A stretch of 64,000 nucleotides of DNA. Source: Mycolicibacterium sp. 018/SC-01/001 (GTDB lineage Bacteria; Actinomycetota; Actinomycetes; Mycobacteriales; Mycobacteriaceae). The translations under genes and the position numbers were made by a program. The DNA is taken from assembly GCF_007096635.1 (NCBI RefSeq), contig NZ_VKAA01000018.1, positions 1 through 64,000 of the forward strand, given 5' to 3'. The notes under the pieces were generated by a model that made no database searches, was not told where the DNA came from, and worked only from the letters and a program-made list of their open reading frames with translations. This document shows, piece by piece, positions 8,454 to 17,022 of this stretch (position 1 is its first letter; the number at the start of each line of letters is the position of its first letter).

Positions 8454-9338
8454 TCACCCTCCCAGGAAATCGATGGTCAGCTTGTTGAATTCGTCGAACT
8501 TCTCCAGCTGCGCCCAGTGCCCGCATTGTCCGAACACGTGCAGCTGCACCCGCGGAATCTGCTTGAGCGCGACGAGTGCGCCGTCGAGTGGGTTGACCCG
8601 GTCTTCGCGGCCCCAGATCAGCAGCACCGGCTGGCGCAGCTTGTACACGTCGCGCCACATCATGCCGAGCTCGAAGTCCGCGCCAGCGAACGATTTTCCC
8701 ATTGCCTTGGTCGCGGCCAGTGACTCCGGGGTGCTGGCGATCTGGAATCGCTCTTCGACCAGCTCCGGCGTGATCAGCGACTGATCGAAAACCATGATGC
8801 GGAGGAACTTCTCGATGTTCTCCCGCGTCGGGTCGTTGGCGAAACGACCGAGGAGCTTCACACCCTCGGTCGGGTCCGGGGCGAACAGATTGACGCTCAG
8901 GCCGCCCGGCCCCATCAGCACCAGCCGGCCGGCCCGCTTGGGATTGTCCAACGCGAACCGCACCGCCGTGCCGCCGCCGAGCGAATTGCCGACCAGCGCA
9001 GCACGTTCGATGCCCAGCTGGTCGAAAAGACCCAGCAGCGCGGTGGCGCTGTACCGGTTGTACTGCTCGTGCTCGGTGTGCTTGTCGGAATGCCCGTAGC
9101 CGGGCTGATCGACGGCCAGCACATGGAAGTGCTGGGCCAGCACACCGATGTTGCGGCTGAAGTTCGACCAGCTCGACGCGCCCGGTCCGCCACCGTGCAG
9201 CAGCACCACCGTCGGCGACGCCGGGTCACCGGCCTCGTGGTAGTGCAGCCGCATGTCGTCTCGTACCTGCGCGTAGCGCGAAGTGGATTCGAACGTGATC
9301 TCCTGCTGCTGAGCAGCTTCGGCTGCGAACGACGTCAC
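8454..9338 (-). CDS. hsaD: HsaD, meta-cleavage product hydrolase
   Basis: Alpha/beta hydrolase of 294 residues that cleaves the C-C bond of 4,9-DSHA to give 2-hydroxyhexa-2,4-dienoate and DOHNAA/HIP. The catalytic triad is visible: Ser119 in GNSLGG, Asp246 in GREDRVNP and His274 in CGHWAQ. The segment LLHGGGPGASSWSNF is typical of MCP hydrolases. Starts with GTG at 9338, whose G is also the last base of the hsaA TAG stop. About three residues longer than M. tuberculosis HsaD at the N-terminus. Confidence 0.96.
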   Translation of the reverse strand: MTSFAAEAAQQQEITFESTSRYAQVRDDMRLHYHEAGDPASPTVVLLHGGGPGASSWSNFSRNIGVLAQHFHVLAVDQPGYGHSDKHTEHEQYNRYSATALLGLFDQLGIERAALVGNSLGGGTAVRFALDNPKRAGRLVLMGPGGLSVNLFAPDPTEGVKLLGRFANDPTRENIEKFLRIMVFDQSLITPELVEERFQIASTPESLAATKAMGKSFAGADFELGMMWRDVYKLRQPVLLIWGREDRVNPLDGALVALKQIPRVQLHVFGQCGHWAQLEKFDEFNKLTIDFLGG

Positions 9339-10522
9339 TAGACCATCGTGTCCTGCGGCGGCAGACCGAACGCGTCGTTACCGAAGATCAGGTAGGCACG
9401 CTCGGGTTCGTTGGCCGCGTGCACCCGTCCGGCGTGCGCATCACGCCAGAACCGCTGCACCGGCTGATCCGAATTCAGCGCCGTGGCGCCGGAGGCCTCG
9501 AACAGCAGGTCGATCGACTCGATCGCGCGCTTGGTGGCGCGCACCTGATCCCGGCGGGCGCGGGCGCGCAGCGAGAACGGGATCTCCTGACCCGACTGCA
9601 GCAGCCCGTACTCCTCGCCCACATTGCCGATCAGCTGACGCCAGCCGGCGTCGATGTCGCTGGCCGCCTCGGCGATCCGGATCTTGGCGAACGGATCCTC
9701 CTTGGACTTCTCCCCCGCGAATGCAGCGCGCACCCGCTTGCCCTGGTGCTCGACATGCGCGTCGTAGGCGCCGTAGGCCATGCCCATGATGGGCGCGCTG
9801 ATCGTCGTGGGATGCATGGTGCCCCAGGGCATCTTGTACACCGGGGCCGAGTTGGTCTCGTAGCCCCCGGCGGTGCCGTCGTTCATCGACTTGTACGACA
9901 GGAACCGGTGCCGCGGCACGAACACGTCCTTGACGACGACGGTGTTGCTGCCGGTCGCCTTGAGCCCCACGACGTGCCAGACATCGTCGATGCGGTAGTC
10001 CGAGCGCGGGATCAGGAAGCTGCCGAAGTCGACCGGGCGGCCGTCCTTGATCACCGGGCCGCCCAGGAACGCCCACGTGGCGTGATCGCAGCCCGACGAC
10101 CACTGCCACGCACCGCTGACGAGGTAGCCGCCGTCGACGACGGTGCCCGCCCCCATCGGGGCGTAGGACGACGAGACGCGAACGGTGGGATCGTCGCCCC
10201 ACACGTCTTCCTGGGCCTGCTGGTCGAACAGCGCGAGATGCCAGTTGTGCACGCCGATGATCGACGACACCCAGCCCGTCGAACCGCACGCGCTCGCGAT
10301 GCGGCGCACCGCCTCGTAGAACACCGTCGGATCGCACTGCAGCCCGCCCCACTGCTCGGGCTGGAGCAGCTTGAAGAAGCCGACCTCGTCGAGTTCTGCG
10401 ACGGTGTCGTCGGGCAGGCGCCGCAGTTCTTCGGCGGCGGCAGCGCGCTTGGCGATGCGCGGCAACAGATCGTCGATGCCGGCGAGAACCGACTGCACGT
10501 CGCGCTGTTCAATGGACGTCAC
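9338..10522 (-). CDS. hsaA: HsaA, flavin-dependent 3-HSA monooxygenase
   Basis: Oxygenase component of 394 residues, the same length as M. tuberculosis HsaA. It hydroxylates the phenolic steroid 3-HSA to 3,4-DHSA with reduced flavin from HsaB. Acyl-CoA-dehydrogenase fold: CGSTGWVSSIIGVHNWHLALFD, WQWSSGCDHATWAFLGGPV and QRFWRDAHAGRVHAANEPERAY are family blocks. The GTG at 10522 has GGGAGG about 8 nt upstream; the in-frame frame extending to 10621 would run through the regulatory region. First gene of hsaADCB, with a KstR box about 40 bp upstream. Confidence 0.96.
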   Translation of the reverse strand: MTSIEQRDVQSVLAGIDDLLPRIAKRAAAAEELRRLPDDTVAELDEVGFFKLLQPEQWGGLQCDPTVFYEAVRRIASACGSTGWVSSIIGVHNWHLALFDQQAQEDVWGDDPTVRVSSSYAPMGAGTVVDGGYLVSGAWQWSSGCDHATWAFLGGPVIKDGRPVDFGSFLIPRSDYRIDDVWHVVGLKATGSNTVVVKDVFVPRHRFLSYKSMNDGTAGGYETNSAPVYKMPWGTMHPTTISAPIMGMAYGAYDAHVEHQGKRVRAAFAGEKSKEDPFAKIRIAEAASDIDAGWRQLIGNVGEEYGLLQSGQEIPFSLRARARRDQVRATKRAIESIDLLFEASGATALNSDQPVQRFWRDAHAGRVHAANEPERAYLIFGNDAFGLPPQDTMV

Positions 10523-10560
10523 TGGTTTTGCCTCCCGGGAGTAGGGACCTGGACAAAGAT

Positions 10561-10574
10561 TAGAACACGTTACG
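10561..10574. promoter_or_regulatory. KstR box for hsaADCB
   Basis: TAGAACACGTTACG fits the KstR operator pattern (TAGAAC-NN-GTT core, cf. the perfect palindrome at 14494). It lies 38 bp upstream of the hsaA start, in the hsaA/kshB divergent region. Confidence 0.75.
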
Positions 10575-10629
10575 ATTTGTGTCGAGTAGCGGTGCGCTGT
10601 AGCTGCTGGACCTGCGGACATGCATTTCT

Positions 10630-10643
10630 GTAACCTGTTCTAG
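10630..10643. promoter_or_regulatory. KstR box for kshB
   Basis: GTAACCTGTTCTAG is, on the other strand, CTAGAACAGGTTAC: the same TAGAAC-NN-GTT core as the hsaA box in opposite orientation. It lies 38 bp upstream of the kshB GTG, so the two divergent genes have one box each, placed symmetrically. Confidence 0.75.
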
Positions 10644-10680
10644 TTATGAACCCGCGATGACGTGGGAGAGGGAGCAGCCT

Positions 10681-11736
10681 GTGACCGACGAGCCCTTGGG
10701 CGCGCACGTGCTCGAGCTGGAGATCGCGAAGGTGATCGACGAGACCGCCGACGCCCGCTCGCTGGTGTTCACCGCCACCGACGGGGTGCCCGCCGAGAAA
10801 CTGCGGTACGCGCCGGGACAGTTCCTCACGCTGCGGGTGCCCAGCGACCGCACCGGCTCGGTGGCCCGCTGCTACTCGCTGTGCAGCTCGCCCCACACCG
10901 GCGACCCCCTCACCGTCACCGTCAAGCGCACCGCCGACGGGTACGCATCGAACTGGCTCTGCGACCACGCCCACCCCGGCATGCGCATGCACGTGCTGGC
11001 CCCGTCGGGCACCTTCGTGCCCACCGATCTGGACACGGACTTCCTGCTCCTGGCCGCCGGCAGCGGTATCACGCCGATGATGGCGATCCTCAAATCCGCA
11101 CTCACACAAGGCAGCGGGCAGGTCACCCTCGTCTACGCCAACCGCGACCAGGACTCGGTGATCTTCGCCGCCGCGCTGCGCGAGCTCGCTGCCGCGCACC
11201 CCGACCGGCTGACCACCGTGCACTGGCTCGAATCGGTGCAGGGCCTGCCCAGCCCCTCGGCGCTGGCCGCGCTGCTCGCGCCCTACCGCGACCGCGAGGC
11301 GTTCATCTGTGGCCCCGGCCCGTTCATGACCGCTGCACAGGAGGCGCTCACCGCGTGCGGCTCTGCGCCCGAGCGCATCCACATCGAGGTGTTCAAGTCA
11401 CTCGACTCCGACCCGTTCGCCGCCGTCGTGCTCGACGAGTCCGATGACAGCGAGGAAGGACCCGCGACCGCCGTCGTGACACTCGACGGCGCCACGCACG
11501 AACTGACCTGGCCGCGGCGCGCGAAACTGCTCGACGTGCTGCTCGACAAGGGTCTCGACGCGCCGTTCTCCTGCCGCGAAGGGCACTGCGGCGCCTGCGC
11601 GGTGGTGAAGAAGTCCGGCGACGTCGAGATGGAGGTCAACGACGTGCTGGAACAACAGGATCTCGACGAGGGCCTGATCCTGGCGTGCCAGGCACATCCG
11701 CTCTCGGATTCGGTCGAAGTGACCTATGACGAGTGA
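10681..11736 (+). CDS. kshB: KshB, reductase of 3-ketosteroid 9-alpha-hydroxylase
   Basis: Reductase of 351 residues that passes electrons from NADH to the Rieske oxygenase KshA, which opens steroid ring B. Domains in order: FAD-binding barrel with RCYS at 63-66, NAD-binding domain with AGSGITP (126-132) and CGPGPFM, and a C-terminal plant-type [2Fe-2S] ferredoxin with Cys298, Cys303, Cys306 and Cys336 (C-x4-C-x2-C...C). The GTG at 10681 has GGGAG 6 nt upstream; an upstream ATG at 10657 is less likely. No kshA gene is in the window. Controlled by the adjacent KstR box and divergent from hsaA. Confidence 0.94.
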   Translation: MTDEPLGAHVLELEIAKVIDETADARSLVFTATDGVPAEKLRYAPGQFLTLRVPSDRTGSVARCYSLCSSPHTGDPLTVTVKRTADGYASNWLCDHAHPGMRMHVLAPSGTFVPTDLDTDFLLLAAGSGITPMMAILKSALTQGSGQVTLVYANRDQDSVIFAAALRELAAAHPDRLTTVHWLESVQGLPSPSALAALLAPYRDREAFICGPGPFMTAAQEALTACGSAPERIHIEVFKSLDSDPFAAVVLDESDDSEEGPATAVVTLDGATHELTWPRRAKLLDVLLDKGLDAPFSCREGHCGACAVVKKSGDVEMEVNDVLEQQDLDEGLILACQAHPLSDSVEVTYDE

Positions 11737-11758
11737 ACCGCGCGCTAGGTTCGCCAGC

Positions 11759-12343
11759 ATGAAGCGGTTCGCGGCGACAGGTGCGGTGCTGGTCTCGGCG
11801 CTTGCCGCCGTGCTGGCCCCGCCCGGGACCGCGGCCGCCGCATCGGACACCAAGACCAGCTCGATCGCCGTCGACCCCGCCACGTCGATCCAGATGCAGG
11901 TCTCGGCGAACTGCGACTCGGCGCAGAATCGCTGCTTCTTCACCACCACCGCGAGCCTGCTGACACCGGGCGGACCCACCGGCTTCCCCGGAGACACCTG
12001 GGCGCGGCAGACCGTCACACTGCGCAGCTCGGACCGCAACGTGTGGCAGCAGGCCTGGTACAGCGCGCCGTCGGGAAACCCGCGAGAGCTCAAGGGCGCC
12101 AACCACGAGAACGTGCTGTCCAAGATGTACCGCTCGCTCAACGACGTCGAGTTGTCCATCACCTACTTCGGCGGTGGGGACATCGCGCGGTTCACCTCCG
12201 ACGGCGACTCGGTGCCCACGCAGTGGGAGAACGGGCTGCCCGCCACCGGCGCCGATTTCATCGCGTGCTCGCAGATCCAGGTGGTCTACAGCGGCGTGAA
12301 CCTCACCACGCCGACGGCCTGCGCGCAGACCCGCTTCGGCTAA
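11759..12343 (+). CDS. Secreted protein, Rv3572-like
   Basis: Conserved exported protein of 194 residues, function unknown. The N-terminus MKRFAATGAVLVSALAAVLAPPGTAAAA is a classical signal peptide with an AxA-type cleavage site. The mature part has three spaced cysteines (NCDSAQNRCFF and a later ACSQ/TACAQ pair) compatible with disulfides. It lies between kshB and fadE34 exactly as Rv3572 does in M. tuberculosis, and probably shares the kshB promoter. An in-frame ATG at 11726, overlapping the kshB stop, would add 11 residues ahead of the signal. Confidence 0.75.
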   Translation: MKRFAATGAVLVSALAAVLAPPGTAAAASDTKTSSIAVDPATSIQMQVSANCDSAQNRCFFTTTASLLTPGGPTGFPGDTWARQTVTLRSSDRNVWQQAWYSAPSGNPRELKGANHENVLSKMYRSLNDVELSITYFGGGDIARFTSDGDSVPTQWENGLPATGADFIACSQIQVVYSGVNLTTPTACAQTRFG

Positions 12344-14451
12344 CGCGGCAGTCCGAGCAGCCGCTCCCCGGCCATCGTCAGCAGGATCTGCTCGGTGCCG
12401 CCGGCGATCGTCAGGCACCGGGTGTTGAGGAAGTCGTGCACCTGCTGGTTCTCGACCGCGCCGGCCCCCTCCGAGAGCTCCATCCGGAACTCCGCGAGCG
12501 CCTGGCGGTACCGCACACCGATGAGCTTGCGAGCGCTGGCCTGCGGTCCCGGGTCCCGGCCGCCGACCGCGAGCTGCGCGATGCGCTGGTCCAGCAGTGA
12601 GCCCACCTGGGCGGTGCAGATCAGCTCGCCGAGGCGATCCTGTCGAGCGTCATCGACATCCGATTCCGACAGCGCGTGCAGCAGCTCCTCCATCGGATTG
12701 CCCAGCGCGGTGCCCTGAGCCATCGCGACGCGCTCGTTGGCCAGCGTGGTGCGCGCCAGCTTCCAGCCGTCGTTGACCGCGCCGACCACCATCTCGTCGG
12801 GCACGAAGACGTCGTCGAAGAACACCTCGTTGAACAATTCGTCACCGGTGATCTCACGCAGCGGCCGGATGACGATGCCGGGGCTGGTCATGTCGATCAG
12901 GAAGTACGTGATGCCCTTGTGCTTCGGAGCATCCGGATCGGTGCGCGCCAGACACACGCCCCAGTGCGCCTTCTGCGCCGCCGACGTCCACACCTTCTGC
13001 CCGGTGAGTTTCCAACCGCCTTCGGCGCGAACAGCTTTCGTTCGCAAGGCGGCCAGGTCCGACCCGGCGCCGGGCTCGCTGAACAGCTGGCACCACTGCA
13101 GTTCGCCACGCAGCGTGGCCGGCACGAACTGCTCGATCTGCTCGGCGCTGCCGTGCTCGAGGATCGTCGGGACCGCCCACCATCCGATGACCAGATCCGG
13201 GCGCGTGATGCCGGCGGCCGCCAGCTCGGAGTCGATGAGCAGCTGCTCGGCCGGACCCGCATCGCGGCCGTGCGGGCGCGGCCAGTGCGGCGCCAACAGC
13301 CCCGTCTCGGCCATCGCGACCTGGCGGCGCTCCTGCGGGGCGGCGGCCACTTCGGCTACCGCAGCAGCGATTTCGGGGCGTAGGTCGGCCACCGAGTCGA
13401 GATCGATGTGTAGCTCGCGACGAATCCCCTGCTGCGTCAGCGCAGCCACCCGCCGCAACCACAGCGACCGGCCGCCCAGGAACTGCCCGATGCCGTAGGC
13501 GCGCCGCAGGTACAGGTGCGCGTCGTGCTCCCACGTGATGCCGATGCCGCCCAGCACCTGGATGCAGTCCTTGGCGTTGGCCTTCGCCGCGTCGATGCCC
13601 ACCGACGCGGCCAGCGCCGCCGCTATCGCCAACTGTTCGTCATCGGACTCGTCCGCAGCGCGCGCCGCATCCGCGGCGGCCACCGACGCCTGCTCGCTGC
13701 GCAGCAGCATCTCGGCGCACATGTGCTTGATCGCCTGGAAGCTGCCGATCGGCTTGCCGAACTGTTCGCGCACCTTGGCGTACTCGGCCGCCGTCGTCAG
13801 CAGCCAGCGGGCCACGCCGGCGGCCTCGGCCGCCGCGACCGTCGCTGCGAGGTCGACCACGCGCCGAGTCGGCACCGCGAGCGTCGTCGCGGGCGCCCCG
13901 TCGAGAGACACCCGCGCCAGCGGCCGGGAGAAGTCGGTGGCCTTCAACGGTTCGACGACCACCCCGTCGGAGGTGGCGTCGACCAGCACCCACACGTCCC
14001 CGGCCGGCAGTATCAACACGCCGTCGGCCGTCGCACCCAGCACCGTCGCCGCCGTGCCCGACACTGTCTCACCGGTCAGCGTCACGTCGGCGCGCAGTGC
14101 GACACCGGCCGTCCGCTGTCCCGCCGCCAGAGCCTCGACGAGCTCGCGGTCGGAGTCGCCGAGCACCAGTGTGGCCAGCGCCGTGGTGCTCACCGGGCCC
14201 GGGATCAGCCCGGCCCCGGCCTCCTCCAGCATCGCGCAGAGATCGGCGACCGTCCCGTCGGCGCCGCCGAGCTCCTCGGGCAGCGCGACACCGAAGGTGC
14301 CCAGCCCAGCGAGCGCTGCGAAGGGACCGCGCCACGCGTCGGCGGCGCCCTGTTCGACGTCGCGCACGGCCTCGACGGAGTGCGAACCCGCCGCCCAGTC
14401 GCGGACCAGTTCGCGGGCGGCGAACTGTTCGTCGCTGATCGTTGCCGACAC
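12340..14451 (-). CDS. fadE34: FadE34 (ChsE3), fused acyl-CoA dehydrogenase
   Basis: Protein of 703 residues made of two acyl-CoA dehydrogenase domains in tandem (about 1-340 and 350-703), as in M. tuberculosis FadE34, which oxidises a steroid C24 side-chain CoA ester. The C-terminal domain carries the family segments CQLFSEPGAGSDLAALRTKA and GGTEQI; the N-terminal one has KHMCAEMLLRSEQA and GGIGITWEHDAHLYLRRA. The GTG at 14451 has AAGGAG 6 nt upstream. A perfect KstR palindrome is 43 bp further up, in the region shared with kstR. Overlaps the upstream secreted-protein gene (convergent) by 4 bp. Confidence 0.93.
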   Translation of the reverse strand: MSATISDEQFAARELVRDWAAGSHSVEAVRDVEQGAADAWRGPFAALAGLGTFGVALPEELGGADGTVADLCAMLEEAGAGLIPGPVSTTALATLVLGDSDRELVEALAAGQRTAGVALRADVTLTGETVSGTAATVLGATADGVLILPAGDVWVLVDATSDGVVVEPLKATDFSRPLARVSLDGAPATTLAVPTRRVVDLAATVAAAEAAGVARWLLTTAAEYAKVREQFGKPIGSFQAIKHMCAEMLLRSEQASVAAADAARAADESDDEQLAIAAALAASVGIDAAKANAKDCIQVLGGIGITWEHDAHLYLRRAYGIGQFLGGRSLWLRRVAALTQQGIRRELHIDLDSVADLRPEIAAAVAEVAAAPQERRQVAMAETGLLAPHWPRPHGRDAGPAEQLLIDSELAAAGITRPDLVIGWWAVPTILEHGSAEQIEQFVPATLRGELQWCQLFSEPGAGSDLAALRTKAVRAEGGWKLTGQKVWTSAAQKAHWGVCLARTDPDAPKHKGITYFLIDMTSPGIVIRPLREITGDELFNEVFFDDVFVPDEMVVGAVNDGWKLARTTLANERVAMAQGTALGNPMEELLHALSESDVDDARQDRLGELICTAQVGSLLDQRIAQLAVGGRDPGPQASARKLIGVRYRQALAEFRMELSEGAGAVENQQVHDFLNTRCLTIAGGTEQILLTMAGERLLGLPR

Positions 14452-14493
14452 CGTGACTCCTTGGCTTGACGGTGAGAACCCCGTGCTTCTCAC

Positions 14494-14507
14494 TAGAACG
14501 TGTTCTA
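14494..14507. promoter_or_regulatory. KstR box, fadE34/kstR intergenic
   Basis: TAGAACGTGTTCTA is a perfect 14-bp palindrome and the canonical KstR operator. It is nearer fadE34 (43 bp from its start) than kstR (161 bp) and may serve both, giving KstR autorepression as known in M. tuberculosis and M. smegmatis. Confidence 0.92.
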
Positions 14508-14667
14508 ATAGTGCCAGCGTCCGAGCGTCAAGTCGAACGCCATCGCAGCTGACCAGATCACTGGTCACGCGCTGCCGGCGGCGAGAAAATCACGACCGGA
14601 ATGCGTATCGTTTTCCATCGGTTGCAGTCCACGCATCCGACGCAGAACACCGAAGGAGCCACGCCGC

Positions 14668-15363
14668 ATGTCCGGGTCGTCTCAGTCCGCAGCAGAACCG
14701 TCGGCGCGCGCCGACGGAGCGGGAGCGGACGCCCGCCCCCGGCAGGTGATGAACGTCGCGGTGCTCGCGGAATCGGAGCTGGGCTCTGAAGCGCAGCGCG
14801 AACGCCGCAAGCGCATCCTCGACGCCACGCTGGCGATCGCGTCGAAGGGCGGCTACGAGGCCGTGCAGATGCGGGCGGTGGCCGAGCGCGCCGACGTCGC
14901 CGTGGGCACGCTCTACCGCTACTTCCCGTCCAAGGTGCACCTGCTGGTGTCGGCGCTGGGCCGCGAGTTCGAACGCATCGACGCCAAGACCGACCGGGCC
15001 GTGCTCGCCGCGGGTGCCACGCCGTATCAACGACTCAACATCATGGTCGGCAAGCTCAACCGCGCCATGCAGCGCAACCCCCTGCTCACCGAGGCGATGA
15101 CGCGCGCGTTCGTCTTCGCCGACGCCTCGGCCGCCGGCGAGGTCGACTACGTCGGCAAGCTGATGGATTCGATGTTCGCCCGCGCGATGAGCGAGGGCGA
15201 ACCGACCGAGGACCAGTACCACATCGCCCGCGTGATCTCCGATGTGTGGCTGTCGAACCTGTTGGCCTGGCTGACCCGCCGCGCCTCGGCCACCGACGTG
15301 AGCAAGCGGTTGGACCTGGCGATGCGGCTGCTCATCGGCGACGGCGAGCAACCTAAGATCTGA
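14668..15363 (+). CDS. kstR: KstR, TetR-family repressor of cholesterol catabolism
   Basis: Repressor of 231 residues that binds the 14-bp KstR box and is released by a cholesterol-derived CoA thioester. The TetR HTH (MRAVAERADVAVGTLYRYFPSKVHLL, about 70-95) and the C-terminal block ISDVWLSNLLAWLTRRASATDVSKRLDLAMRLLIGD match M. tuberculosis KstR almost residue for residue. It has about 27 extra N-terminal residues compared with the MAVLAESELGSEAQRER start seen in other species. I keep the ATG at 14668 because AAGGAG lies 8 nt upstream; the ATG at 14749 is the shorter option. Confidence 0.96.
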   Translation: MSGSSQSAAEPSARADGAGADARPRQVMNVAVLAESELGSEAQRERRKRILDATLAIASKGGYEAVQMRAVAERADVAVGTLYRYFPSKVHLLVSALGREFERIDAKTDRAVLAAGATPYQRLNIMVGKLNRAMQRNPLLTEAMTRAFVFADASAAGEVDYVGKLMDSMFARAMSEGEPTEDQYHIARVISDVWLSNLLAWLTRRASATDVSKRLDLAMRLLIGDGEQPKI

Positions 15364-15367
15364 AGGC

Positions 15368-16123
15368 GTGCTGTCGCCGGAGCTCATCGACGCCCTCGAC
15401 GCCGCCGCACGCTCGCCGCGGCTGCTCGTCACCTCCGACTTCGACGGCACGCTGTCGCCGATCGTGTCGAACCCGGCCGACGCCCGCCCGCTGCCCACCG
15501 CGGCGGACGCGCTGGTCGCGCTGGCCGGGCTCCCCGACACCGAGGTGGCATTGATCTCGGGCCGCGCACTGCGTGATCTGCGGGCACTGTCCTCGATGCC
15601 CGAGACCGTGCACCTGGTCGGCAGCCACGGCGCGGAGTTCGACTCCGGGTTCGCCCACGACATCGACACCGACCTGCTCGGCACGATCACCGAGACCCTG
15701 TCCGCCATCGCCGCGGACAAACCCGGCGTCACGGTCGAGACGAAACCGGCCAGCGTCGCGCTGCACGTGCGCAACGCCTCGGCCGCCGACGGCGACGCCG
15801 CACTGGCTGCGGCGCGGGACGCGGCCAGTGCGTGGGATGCCCACGCTACGGCCGGCAAGGCGGTGCTGGAGTTCGCCGTCGTCTCCACCGACAAGGGTGA
15901 GGCGCTGGACATCCTGCGCGCCGAACACCGCGCGACCGCTGCGGTGTTCTTCGGCGACGACGTCACCGACGAGAAGGCGTTCCGCCGGCTGACCGACGCC
16001 GACGTCGGAGTCAAGGTCGGGCCCGGCGACACCACCGCCGCGTACCGGGTCGACGCTCCCGAGGACGTGGCAGACGCCCTGGCGCATCTGCACCGCGTGC
16101 GGGCGCAGAGGACGGGCGCCTGA
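15368..16123 (+). CDS. otsB: Trehalose-6-phosphate phosphatase, short form
   Basis: HAD-superfamily phosphatase of 251 residues that dephosphorylates trehalose-6-phosphate. Motif I SDFDGTLSPI (Asp24, Asp26), LISGR, GSHGAE and motif IV GDDVTDEKAF are all present. M. tuberculosis OtsB2 has about 390 residues with an N-terminal extension; this is the bare catalytic core, as in E. coli OtsB. Starts with GTG 4 bp after the kstR stop, so probably co-transcribed with it; its stop overlaps the next start as TGATG. Confidence 0.88.
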   Translation: MLSPELIDALDAAARSPRLLVTSDFDGTLSPIVSNPADARPLPTAADALVALAGLPDTEVALISGRALRDLRALSSMPETVHLVGSHGAEFDSGFAHDIDTDLLGTITETLSAIAADKPGVTVETKPASVALHVRNASAADGDAALAAARDAASAWDAHATAGKAVLEFAVVSTDKGEALDILRAEHRATAAVFFGDDVTDEKAFRRLTDADVGVKVGPGDTTAAYRVDAPEDVADALAHLHRVRAQRTGA

Positions 16124-17019
16124 TGCGCAGGGCGGCTCTCCTCGGCGTCGCGACGATGGTGTTGCTGGCGGGCACCGGATGCTCGCAGACCCCGCCGAGC
16201 TCCGAACACGGCACCGCCAACGTGGTCGCCTCCACCGGAGTGTGGGCGAGCGTGGCGGCCGCCGTCGCTGGCCCGCATGCGACCGTGCGGTCCCTGGTTC
16301 CCCGCGGCGTCGACCCTGCGACCTTCACCCCCGACGACACGGCGGTACGCGAGGTCGCCGACGCGTCGCTGGTCGTCTACAACGGCGGCCGCTACGACGC
16401 CTGGCTGGACCCGATTCTGGAGAAGTCACACGACATCCCGACCATCCAGGCCCGCACGCTGGCACCGTTCCAGCCGCCCCCCGACGACCACGTCTTCTAC
16501 GACCTGATCGCCGCGAAAGCCGTCGCCGACCACATCGCCGACAGCCTCGGCGGGTCCGATGCGCAGCACGCCGACGACTACACGGCCGCCGCCGATCAGT
16601 TCGACGAGGACCTCGACACCCTGGCCCTGGCGCAGCACGCCATCGGGCAGGCGCATCCCGGCGCCTCGGTCGTGTCGACCACGCCCGCCGCGTTCTACGC
16701 GGTGCGCAACGCGGGCATTGCGGACAAGACCCCGCCGGCCTTCTCCGCGGCCGTCGCGGCGGGCGCGGCGCCCTCGCCGGCCGACGTCGCCGCCGTCGTC
16801 GACCTGATCCGCTCCCGCCGCGTGTCCGCGCTCGTCGTCGACGCCCAGCCCCCCGGCGGCGCGCAGCGCGGGGCGATCGACGCCGTCACCGCGGCCGCCC
16901 GCGCGGCCGCCCTGCCGATCGCGGCGGTCACCACGGCACCGGCGGACGGTGTCAGCTATCTGCAGTGGCAGCGCGACACGGTCGATCAGATCGCAACGGC
17001 GTTCAACCGTCCGAGCTGA
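16123..17019 (+). CDS. Lipoprotein, metal-binding SBP homologue lacking a ligand
   Basis: Lipoprotein of 298 residues with signal peptide and lipobox LAGTGC (Cys20). It has the ZnuA/PsaA-like substrate-binding fold: SLVPRGVDP, then DASLVVYNGGRYDAW and a C-terminal ALVVDAQ...SYLQWQRDTVDQIA. The usual DPHxYEP metal-ligand segment reads DPATFTP here, so the first histidine is missing; a second candidate (DDHVFYDL) remains. There is no His/Asp-rich loop. It overlaps the otsB stop by 1 bp and has no transporter of its own on that strand. It faces, but is not part of, the ABC importer on the other strand. Possibly a metallochaperone or a degenerate SBP. Confidence 0.75.
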   Translation: MRRAALLGVATMVLLAGTGCSQTPPSSEHGTANVVASTGVWASVAAAVAGPHATVRSLVPRGVDPATFTPDDTAVREVADASLVVYNGGRYDAWLDPILEKSHDIPTIQARTLAPFQPPPDDHVFYDLIAAKAVADHIADSLGGSDAQHADDYTAAADQFDEDLDTLALAQHAIGQAHPGASVVSTTPAAFYAVRNAGIADKTPPAFSAAVAAGAAPSPADVAAVVDLIRSRRVSALVVDAQPPGGAQRGAIDAVTAAARAAALPIAAVTTAPADGVSYLQWQRDTVDQIATAFNRPS

Positions 17020-17022
17020 CGG

